64,000 nt of DNA, taken from positions 1-64,000 of the forward strand of contig VAFL01000010.1 of the NCBI GenBank assembly GCA_005768755.1, in the 5' to 3' direction. Source of the stretch: Paracoccus denitrificans (GTDB taxonomy: Bacteria; Pseudomonadota; Alphaproteobacteria; Rhodobacterales; Rhodobacteraceae). The notes beneath the pieces were generated by a model. That model did no database searches. It saw only the letters and a list, made by a program, of their open reading frames with translations, and was not told the origin of the DNA. Both the position numbers and the translations under genes were made by a program. Positions 44,659 through 53,043 of the stretch are shown in pieces; position 1 is the first letter of the stretch; every line of letters starts with the position of its first letter.

Positions 44659-45870
44659 TCAGCTGAGCGCCTTGTTCAGGTATTCATCGACCTTTTCCAG
44701 ATAGCCCATGGTCGACAGCCATTTCTGATCCGGGCCGACCAGCAGCGCCAGATCCTTGGTCATGAATCCGTCTTCGACCGCCCGCACAGTGACCTTTTCC
44801 AGAGTTTCGGCGAAGTTCTTCAGCTGTTCGTTATTGTCCAGCTTCGCACGGTGCTTCAGGCCACCAGTCCACGCATAGATAGAGGCGATGGAATTGGTCG
44901 AGGTTTCCTTGCCCTTCTGATGCTCACGATAGTGGCGGGTGACGGTGCCATGCGCCGCCTCTGCCTCGACTGTTTTTCCGTCCGGCGTCATCAGGACCGA
45001 GGTCATAAGACCAAGACTGCCGAACCCCTGCGCAACCGTATCGGACTGCACGTCGCCATCGTAGTTCTTGCAGGCCCAGACATAACCGCCGTTCCATTTC
45101 AGCGAGGATGCGACCATGTCGTCGATAAGCCGGTGCTCATACGTGATGCCGGCTTCCTTGAACTTGTCGGCGAATTCCTCGTCGAAGACCTGCTGGAAGA
45201 TATCCTTGAAGCGCCCGTCATAGGCTTTCATGATCGTGTTCTTCGTCGACAGGTACAGCGGATAGTTGCGCTGCAGCGCATAGTTCATCGAGGCCCGCGC
45301 GAAATCGACGATGGACGGATCGAGGTTGTACATCGCCATGGCCACACCGGCGTCGGGCGACTGGAAAACCTCGTGCTCGATCGTCTCGCCGTCTTCACCG
45401 ACGAATTTGATCGTCAGCGTGCCCTTGCCCGGGAAGCGGAAGTCGGTGGCGCGATACTGATCGCCGAAAGCGTGACGGCCAACGATGATCGGCTTCGTCC
45501 AGTGCGGAACCAGACGCGGTACGTTCTTGGCGATGATCGGCTCGCGGAAGATCACGCCGCCCAGGATGTTGCGAATCGTGCCATTGGGCGACCGCCACAT
45601 CTTCTTCAGGCCGAACTCCTCGACGCGGGCCTCATCCGGTGTGATCGTGGCGCATTTCACGCCGACGCCGTATTCCTTGATCGCATTGGCGGCATCAACG
45701 GTGATCTGGTCGTCGGTACGGTCACGCTCCTCGATCCCAAGATCGTAGTATTTCAGATCGATGTCGAGATAGGGCAGGATCAGCTTCTTCTTGATGAAGT
45801 CCCAGATGATCCGGGTCATCTCGTCCCCGTCGAGTTCGACAACGGGGTTTTCTACCTTGATCTTCGACAT
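44659..45870 (-). CDS. icd: NADP-dependent isocitrate dehydrogenase
   Basis: TCA-cycle enzyme of 403 residues of the eukaryotic-like homodimeric type (opening MSKIKVENPVVELDGDEMTRIIW). Substrate and metal residues are seen in TPDEARVEEF, MWRSPNGTIRNILGG, KNYDGDVQSDTVAQGFGSLGLMTS and the NADP loop EAAHGTVTRHYREHQKG. It is a single-gene unit closed by a strong terminator. Confidence 0.97.
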   Translation of the reverse strand: MSKIKVENPVVELDGDEMTRIIWDFIKKKLILPYLDIDLKYYDLGIEERDRTDDQITVDAANAIKEYGVGVKCATITPDEARVEEFGLKKMWRSPNGTIRNILGGVIFREPIIAKNVPRLVPHWTKPIIVGRHAFGDQYRATDFRFPGKGTLTIKFVGEDGETIEHEVFQSPDAGVAMAMYNLDPSIVDFARASMNYALQRNYPLYLSTKNTIMKAYDGRFKDIFQQVFDEEFADKFKEAGITYEHRLIDDMVASSLKWNGGYVWACKNYDGDVQSDTVAQGFGSLGLMTSVLMTPDGKTVEAEAAHGTVTRHYREHQKGKETSTNSIASIYAWTGGLKHRAKLDNNEQLKNFAETLEKVTVRAVEDGFMTKDLALLVGPDQKWLSTMGYLEKVDEYLNKALS

Positions 45871-46025
45871 GGATGCCTCTTTCGGTTCAAATTCGGTTTG
45901 GCCGGGGTATATCGTGTAACGCAACGGAACGGAAGTCAGCATGCCATCGCATGCAGAAACGCAATTGCCGCCCATCCTTGGGGACAGGCGGCATGCGGAC
46001 CCGGATCTGCCCCGGTCGATCAGTT

Positions 46026-47507
46026 TCAGTTGATCAGGGCCATCCCCTTGGCCGCATGACGCTCTGCCAGCTTTCGCGCGCGACGGCCCTCGGCTAATGG
46101 GCGAACGCCTGCGGGGCTTTCACAAGCGTCGAGTGCACGAAGCTCGGGGAAAATCGAAAAAATCTCGTCGCGCGCCGCCGGTCCCAGCGATTTCAGCGCT
46201 TCTTCGCCGGTATAAAGCGACTCGGCCTCGGCCCCGTTTGCAATGACAATCTCATGCTGATCGAACAGCATGTGATAATAGACCACCTGCGTCACATCCT
46301 CGGCCACGCTGATCCCGTCGATAGAGGTCAGCTTCTTGGCCGCAACCAGAATCTCATCTGCGCCGAACATCCGCCGCGCGATCGAAGAACGGACCAGTAT
46401 CCGGTGCTGCGGGCTGACGATCAGATCGGACGCGGGAATCCCCTGCCCCAACGCGCCGGCCGAAATGCGGATCGGCTTCAGTTTCTGATGCTCTGCCAGC
46501 TGCTTCTGATCAAGACGATGAGAACCGATCCAGCGAACCGGCTGCGGACCACGGTCACGGGTCATGACCAGATCGCCCACGCGGATATCTTCGATCAGAA
46601 CCATGCGCCCTTGCGCTTCGATCTCTGTTCCGGCGGCAAAGCAGGTCACACCGTAAACGCGGTCAATCCCGCGGATACCCATCGTATCGAAGTCGGCATA
46701 GCCGCCGCCGTTGGTTATCACCCAACTGTCGGTCGCCGGATCGTAGGTGAAGTCGTCGCTCGCGTTCATGCCGTCGAGGAACTGCTGTTCATCGTCACCG
46801 TAACGTATGATCGCGACATCACCGCTGCCGCCATCAAGGTTACCCTGGACAAGACCGTCGTGGTTCAAGCTGATATTGATCGTGTCATCGCCACCGTCAC
46901 CGCCGATTTCCGCGCCAGTGTTGCCGCCGGTAACGCTGGTATTGTCACCAATGTAAATATAGTCGTCCCCGGATCCGCCGACGATGGACTCTACGGACGA
47001 ATTTTCGCCCGTCATCACGGTGTCATCGCCTCCCGTCACATCCATGACTCCGGCGCTGGCGCCATTACCCAAGATGATCAGATCACCGCCGCTGCCGGAG
47101 AAGCCGCCGTTGAAGTCCCCAAATCTTGCATTGTCGCCGACATTGACCGTAACGCCACCCGTTTCCGAGCCGCTCACGTTCACCATCGATGCGTTCGCGC
47201 CTTCGGGCACATTGATCGTCGGGCTGAATTTCCGGCTGCTCAGGTAGTCGGAGAACGAGATGGTCATGTTAGAGGGATGCCCCCCCTCGACCGTGATATT
47301 GAGCGGCTCATCCTCGACCTGCGCCTGGTTCGACGCACGGAATTCGATGCTGCTGCCGCGAACCGACGACACGATGACATTGTCATTCGGGTTAACCGTA
47401 AGGTTGCTGCCTGGCTTTACGACCCTGTAGTCAACTCCGTCCACGTTGATGGTGCTGCCGGCGGTGTAGCCGGGTTCGCTGCTGTCCACGACGTACAGAT
47501 TGGCCAT
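46026..47507 (-). CDS. Hint-domain protein with RTX-like repeats
   Basis: Protein of 493 residues. No classical signal peptide is seen; the N-terminal 290 residues form beta-rich, Gly/Asp/Asn-rich repeats (GGSGDDYIYIGDN, GGDGGDDTINI) like calcium-binding RTX proteins exported by type I secretion. The C-terminal part from about 300 is a Hint domain of the type common in Rhodobacterales: CFAAGTEIEAQG, IEDIRVGDLVMTRDRGPQPVRWIG, and VSPQHRILV. Hint domains self-cleave in hedgehog and inteins. The catalytic Cys follows VYGVT. The partner secretion genes are not nearby. Confidence 0.82.
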   Translation of the reverse strand: MANLYVVDSSEPGYTAGSTINVDGVDYRVVKPGSNLTVNPNDNVIVSSVRGSSIEFRASNQAQVEDEPLNITVEGGHPSNMTISFSDYLSSRKFSPTINVPEGANASMVNVSGSETGGVTVNVGDNARFGDFNGGFSGSGGDLIILGNGASAGVMDVTGGDDTVMTGENSSVESIVGGSGDDYIYIGDNTSVTGGNTGAEIGGDGGDDTINISLNHDGLVQGNLDGGSGDVAIIRYGDDEQQFLDGMNASDDFTYDPATDSWVITNGGGYADFDTMGIRGIDRVYGVTCFAAGTEIEAQGRMVLIEDIRVGDLVMTRDRGPQPVRWIGSHRLDQKQLAEHQKLKPIRISAGALGQGIPASDLIVSPQHRILVRSSIARRMFGADEILVAAKKLTSIDGISVAEDVTQVVYYHMLFDQHEIVIANGAEAESLYTGEEALKSLGPAARDEIFSIFPELRALDACESPAGVRPLAEGRRARKLAERHAAKGMALIN

Positions 47508-47816
47508 GCCGCGATCCTCGCTTAAAGGCGACAGGTCACGGCAGATGCGCAACCTGATGTAACAGTTACTGATTCGAAATTTGCGTAATCTTCAACCTCA
47601 GGCAGAGCAGAGGTTCAAGTTGCTAAATGGCAAATCCATCCACCGTGCGACCGCCGTGGACAGCCACAAATTATCTTAATTTAACTTATATATTTCAGTT
47701 ACATGGAGGAGGTATCGTCCTAGACCGGGCCGCACCAGAGTAACAGATAAAAGGGAATCCGGCGAACTTGATGACATCAAGACGGCCCTGCAACCAGAGG
47801 TTCTTCAGCACGAAGC
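47508..47816. other. AT-rich upstream region of the Hint-domain gene
   Basis: About 309 bases. It includes the AT-rich segment AATTATCTTAATTTAACTTA near 47670 that could hold the promoter of the leftward gene. A perfect GGAGGAGGT at 47705 on the plus strand has no start codon at the right distance. I see no gene. Confidence 0.35.
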
Positions 47817-48449
47817 TCAACCATTTTCATCGATCGTGGAATGATCGCCGTGCGGTTCGCGATTACCGAAAAGCACGCGGACTTTTGGTTGCAGATACGC
47901 CCAGACGTCCGGCAGACCGCGCATGACTTTCGCCCCCACCCGATCCACTATGTTCTGATAGCTGACGTCGAATTTGCGCCAGTTCACCCCGTCCGAGGCA
48001 AGGTTCTGGGCCAGCGGCTGCGTCCGGTCCAGCGATTTGGCGAAAACCGCATCGGGACTTTCCGCCGCCTCGAACTCTTCCCACAGCGCCAGAAATTCCG
48101 CCCCCTGCGTCGCAGGCAGCAAGCCGAAAATCCGGCGCGCAGCCTTGGCTTCGGCAGCCCTGATTGCAGGTGCGTCATGGGCCTGACCGTTGCCGGAATG
48201 CAGCGGCACGTCGCCCACATCGATCTCGACTAGATCATGCAGGATCAACATGCGAATGACCCGCGAAATATCGACCCCCGGTTCGGCCTGCCCTTCCAGC
48301 ACCATCGCATAAAGCGCCAGATGCCAACTGTGTTCGGCACTGTTTTCCTGGCGCGAGACGTCATTCAGCGTATTTGCACGCTCGACCGATTTCAGCTTGT
48401 CGGCCTCAATCAGAAAGGAAAACTGCGCGTCGAGTGCGCCTTCAGTCAT
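47817..48449 (-). CDS. HD-domain phosphohydrolase, YfbR/5'-nucleotidase-like
   Basis: Protein of 210 residues (a GTG at 48458 is an alternative start). The HD fold is evident from LNDVSRQENSAEHSWHLALYAM followed by MLILHDLVEIDVGD, giving the H...HD...D metal site. Relatives remove phosphate from deoxynucleoside monophosphates or act as oxetanocin-type hydrolases; the exact substrate is not readable. Downstream of a terminator-closed secreted protein gene and transcribed alone. Confidence 0.8.
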   Translation of the reverse strand: MTEGALDAQFSFLIEADKLKSVERANTLNDVSRQENSAEHSWHLALYAMVLEGQAEPGVDISRVIRMLILHDLVEIDVGDVPLHSGNGQAHDAPAIRAAEAKAARRIFGLLPATQGAEFLALWEEFEAAESPDAVFAKSLDRTQPLAQNLASDGVNWRKFDVSYQNIVDRVGAKVMRGLPDVWAYLQPKVRVLFGNREPHGDHSTIDENG

Positions 48450-48516
48450 CACGGTCACCGGCTTTGCTTATCCGACGACAAGCATCACTTTGACGGCCCT
48501 GATTGGCAAGTGTCGG

Positions 48517-48556
48517 CAAAAGAAAGCCCGGCCAGACACAAAGGTCAGGCCGGGCC
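48517..48556 (-). terminator. Rho-independent terminator
   Basis: GCCCGGCC at 48526-48533 pairs with GGCCGGGC at 48548-48555. On the minus strand the stem is followed by TTTCTTTT and lies 20 bases past the stop of the small secreted protein. Confidence 0.8.
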
Positions 48557-48575
48557 AGCAGAACGACCGCTAGGA

Positions 48576-48932
48576 TCAGTTGGCGGGCATTGCTTCTGCT
48601 TCAGCCTCAGCAGCCGCTTCGGCGGCGGCCTCTGCCGGCGCTTCAGCAGCTTCCTGGGCTGCCTGAGCACCGGCGGCAGTGGCCGATACGACCTCGCCCG
48701 TGCCTTTGTTATAGACGATCGTCACCGACACACCGTCCGGATTCACGGCAGTCGCGACAAGAGTGTCTTCATTTGCGTCTTCGCCTTCGACAGGAACGAC
48801 TTCAGTGTAGCCCTGACCTTCCAGCGATTCCACGACCTGCTCGGGCGTGATCTGGTTGGTTTGTGCAAAAGCCGGTGCGGCAAGAAGCGCAATCACTGCG
48901 GCAAGGGATGTATTCTTGATAAGGTTCGTCAT
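48576..48932 (-). CDS. Small secreted protein with an Ala/Glu-rich tail
   Basis: Protein of 118 residues with a strong AGGAGGT ribosome binding site and a signal peptide (MTNLIKNTSLAAVIALLAAPAFA). The mature part TPEQVVESLEGQGYTEVVPVEG, then VSVTIVYNKGTGEVVSATAA, resembles a small PepSY-like unit. The last 30 residues are almost entirely Ala and Glu (EAPAEAAAEAAAEAEAEA), a low-complexity helix. Function unknown; it is periplasmic or exported. Confidence 0.8.
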   Translation of the reverse strand: MTNLIKNTSLAAVIALLAAPAFAQTNQITPEQVVESLEGQGYTEVVPVEGEDANEDTLVATAVNPDGVSVTIVYNKGTGEVVSATAAGAQAAQEAAEAPAEAAAEAAAEAEAEAMPAN

Positions 48933-49129
48933 GATAACCTCCTGTTCTGGACACGGCGACAGGCCGGCCCTTACAGGGGGAAACTTTGTGTGGCGGGGCG
49001 CCGTGCGCAAGGCTCATGCAAACCGGCGAATGTGCCTTCGGCAATTTAAAGCCAGTGAAATCGCGCAAAAAGGCAAGAATCCGCGCGAATTCGCCCGGCC
49101 GAAAGAAAACGGCACGGGCGATGGAACCA

Positions 49130-49789
49130 TCAGCGCGTGTTCTCGGTCATGCGCCGGCGGACATAGGTCTGCACCTTTTCGATCATCGGGGCCATGTGCG
49201 CCTCGTCGTCGCGGAAGAAGTGATCCGCGCCCTCGATCACCTCGTGACTGATCGTAATGCCCTTCTGCTCGCGCAGTTTCGCCACCAGCCCCTCGGTATC
49301 CTTCGCAGGTGCCACCCGGTCGGCGGAGCCATTGACGATCAGGCCCGAGGCAGGACACGGCGCAAGGAAGCTGAAATCGTAAAGATTTGCCTGCGGCGCC
49401 ACGCTGATGAAACCGGTGATCTCGGGGCGGCGCATAAGAAGCTGCATTCCGATCCACGACCCGAAGCTGAAACCCGCGACCCAGCAGTGTTTGGAATTGG
49501 GGTTCATCGCCTGAAGGTAATCCAGCGCCGCGGCGGCGTCGGACAGTTCGCCGATCCCCTGATCGAATTCGCCCTGGCTGCGTCCCACACCACGGAAGTT
49601 GAACCGCATGACGGTGAAGCCGATCTTGTGGAACGCGTAATGCAGGTTGTAGACGACGCGATTGTTCATCGTGCCGCCAAATTGCGGATGCGGGTGCAGG
49701 ATGATGGCGATCGGCGCGTCTGGCTTGGCCTGCGGATGATAACGGCCTTCAAGGCGGCCATCGGGACCGGGGAAAATCAGTTCGGGCAT
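49130..49789 (-). CDS. Alpha/beta hydrolase of the prolyl-oligopeptidase-like (COG2945) type
   Basis: Protein of 219 residues. LHPHPQFGGTMNNRVVYNL near residue 31 and FNFRGVGRSQGEFDQGIGE are typical of COG2945. The nucleophile elbow is GFSFGSW and the C-terminal GADHFFRDD supplies the His. Relatives are intracellular esterases of unknown substrate. It is divergent from iscR with a 197-base spacer, an arrangement seen upstream of iscR-suf operons in relatives. Confidence 0.88.
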   Translation of the reverse strand: MPELIFPGPDGRLEGRYHPQAKPDAPIAIILHPHPQFGGTMNNRVVYNLHYAFHKIGFTVMRFNFRGVGRSQGEFDQGIGELSDAAAALDYLQAMNPNSKHCWVAGFSFGSWIGMQLLMRRPEITGFISVAPQANLYDFSFLAPCPASGLIVNGSADRVAPAKDTEGLVAKLREQKGITISHEVIEGADHFFRDDEAHMAPMIEKVQTYVRRRMTENTR

Positions 49790-49986
49790 GAGTATCCTTC
49801 GCGAAACCAGTTTCTTGACGCAGTGAGTGGCGCCATCTATTTCCTGATCCCGAAGATGTGGTGCGGGAGCAGGCTGCGCAAGGGCCACCAGAACCGGCTG
49901 AGTTAGCCCAAGGGCACGCAACTCGTCAATGTTCGCTCGTGCATCAGTTTTCGCGCGCATGCGATCCGCAGAGGGATGTCAGGACG

Positions 49987-50451
49987 ATGAAACTATCCAC
50001 CAAAGGCCGTTACGGGATGGTCGCGTTGGTTGATCTGGCCTTGCAGCCAGAGACAGCGCTGACGACACTGGCCGACATTTCCGGGCGCCAGGATATCTCG
50101 TTGCCTTATCTGGAGCAGCTTTTCGTCCGTTTGCGCCGCGCCGGGCTGGTGGAATCGGCGCGCGGCCCGGGCGGCGGCTACAAGCTGTCACGCCCCGCGA
50201 CAGAGATCCGCGTCTCAGAGGTGCTGGCGGCCGTTGATGAAACGGTCAGCGCCCTGCATGTTGGCGCTGGCGCATCTGGCGGATTGTCGGGGTCCCGCGC
50301 GCAGACCTTGTCGAATCGACTTTGGCAAAGCCTTTCGGCGCATGTCTATGTTTTTCTGCACAATGCGACGCTGGCAGATGTTGCGAAGAACCGACTGCTG
50401 CCCTGTCCGGCCGTGCCCGATATCCTTTCTGTCGTGGACGATCAGTCCTGA
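49987..50451 (+). CDS. iscR: Rrf2-family Fe-S regulator IscR, single-cysteine type
   Basis: Regulator of 154 residues: an N-terminal winged helix (MKLSTKGRYGMVALVDLAL, LPYLEQLFVRLRRAGLVESARGPGGGYKL) followed by the Rrf2 tail. The three-cysteine cluster ligand motif of E. coli IscR is absent (VGAGASGGLSGSRAQTLSNRLW instead) and only Cys140 in LLPCPAVP remains. Rhodobacter sphaeroides IscR is likewise known to lack the usual cysteines and bind a cluster in a different way. It probably represses Fe-S genes. The suf operon it presumably controls is at 15-24 kb. Confidence 0.9.
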   Translation: MKLSTKGRYGMVALVDLALQPETALTTLADISGRQDISLPYLEQLFVRLRRAGLVESARGPGGGYKLSRPATEIRVSEVLAAVDETVSALHVGAGASGGLSGSRAQTLSNRLWQSLSAHVYVFLHNATLADVAKNRLLPCPAVPDILSVVDDQS

Positions 50452-50677
50452 ACAATGCGGCGGCGCAGCAAGCTGGCATCGCAATGCAATGCCAATCGGG
50501 ACACATTGCCTGAATTCGGCACATGTTCATAATTTCATTCTTATCCTGCTGCCGCCCCTGACACGAATGCGGAAATTATTCTATATCTACGGCTGAATCG
50601 CTTCGGCGTGGGCAGTGACCTGTTCACGTCTGGCTTCACTGACGTGCCGGATTGGCCTAGATGACGCAGGACCGCAG

Positions 50678-51526
50678 ATGACCTTGGATATCGCCGTGAA
50701 CGACGCAACCCCCGCCCCGAACCGCGAAAAGCCCACGCTGCCCGATGCACAGACAGTGACCTCGGTCCGTCACTGGACCGACAGCCTGTTTTCGTTCCGG
50801 GTCACGCGCCCCGCCAGCCTTCGCTTCCGGTCGGGCGAGTTCGTGATGATCGGGCTGCTTGGCGATAACGGCAAGCCGTTGCTGCGCGCCTATTCCATCG
50901 CATCGCCCAACTGGGACGAGGAACTGGAATTCTATTCGATCAAGGTGCCGGACGGGCCGCTGACGTCGAAGCTGCAGCATATTCAGCCGGGGGACCAGAT
51001 CATCCTGCGTCCGAAGCCGGTGGGTACCCTTGTGCTTGACGCCCTTCTGCCGGGCAAGCGGCTGTGGTTTCTGGCGACCGGCACCGGGCTGGCCCCCTTT
51101 GCAAGCCTCATGCGGGATCCGGAAACCTTTGAACGCTATGAGCAGGTGATCATGATGCACACCTGCCGCACCGCTGATGAATTGAATTACGGGCGCGAAC
51201 TCGTTGATAATCTGAAGAATGACGAGCTTCTGACCGAAATTTATGGCGACAGTTTCGCTGACCGGCTGCTGTATTACCCGACCACCACCCGCGAAGACAG
51301 CCCGCTGATGGGCCGCATCACCGACAACATGACGTCTGGCAAGGTGTTCGCCGATCTGCAACTTCCCCCAATCAATACCGAGGATGATCGCGCCATGATC
51401 TGCGGCAGCCTTGCCTTCAACGTCGATGTGAAGGCCGTGCTGGAGGGGTTCGGCCTGCGCGAAGGCGCCAATTCCGAGCCGAAGGAATTCGTGGTAGAGA
51501 AGGCCTTCGTCGGCGACGGTGTCTGA
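50678..51526 (+). CDS. fpr: Ferredoxin/flavodoxin-NADP reductase
   Basis: FAD enzyme of 282 residues. The FAD-binding motif is RAYSIASPNWDEELEFYSIKVPDG (Arg-x-Tyr-Ser); the NADP site contains ATGTGLAPFASLMRDP, and a C-terminal block reads MICGSLAFNVDVKAVLEGFGL. It exchanges electrons between NADPH and ferredoxin or flavodoxin. It follows iscR after 226 bases on the same strand and could share Fe-S or redox control, but nothing in the spacer proves this. Confidence 0.94.
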   Translation: MTLDIAVNDATPAPNREKPTLPDAQTVTSVRHWTDSLFSFRVTRPASLRFRSGEFVMIGLLGDNGKPLLRAYSIASPNWDEELEFYSIKVPDGPLTSKLQHIQPGDQIILRPKPVGTLVLDALLPGKRLWFLATGTGLAPFASLMRDPETFERYEQVIMMHTCRTADELNYGRELVDNLKNDELLTEIYGDSFADRLLYYPTTTREDSPLMGRITDNMTSGKVFADLQLPPINTEDDRAMICGSLAFNVDVKAVLEGFGLREGANSEPKEFVVEKAFVGDGV

Positions 51527-51630
51527 AAGGCATAGCCTTTCGACCCCGTTCGGGCCTGCCGCCCCGTCATTGCAAGGTTGCCGATCGCCGCAGGGCCGCC
51601 TGCGCGGCCCCGCTGATCGTTCGATGAAAA

Positions 51631-51675
51631 TTCCTTGAAGGGCCGACGACCTGGTTGCCTGCGGCCTTCAAGGTT
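51631..51675 (-). terminator. Probable terminator of gcdH
   Basis: CCTTGAAGGGCCG at 51633 pairs with CGGCCTTCAAGG ending at 51673, with one bulged G and a loop of about 16 bases. On the minus strand it is followed by AATTTTC and sits just past the gcdH stop. Confidence 0.55.
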
Positions 51676-51681
51676 TGCGGG

Positions 51682-52890
<1,209 letters not shown>

Positions 52891-53043
52891 CTGCGGCCTC
52901 CTTCACTGATATCTCCATCGGGCATAGGGCGGGCGGCTATCGCGCGCAAGCTTGGCAGCGCTATCACGTCAAGTTCAGGGTGTGTGCGGGAACGAAGCGG
53001 CGTCAGGCGGGGTTACTGCCGCAAGGACAACTCTTCGGGAAGA

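Noticed and set aside
47703..47725. Perfect GGAGGAGGT Shine-Dalgarno-like sequence
   Set aside because: No start codon follows within a workable distance, and the overlapping ATG gives a five-codon ORF.
49790..49960. N-terminal extension of the alpha/beta hydrolase
   Set aside because: Family alignment starts at MPELIFPGPDG; the extension would cover the iscR promoter region.
51593..51610. GGGCCGC/GCGGCCC hairpin after fpr, considered as a terminator
   Set aside because: No T-run follows on the plus strand, and the stem is ordinary for GC-rich DNA.
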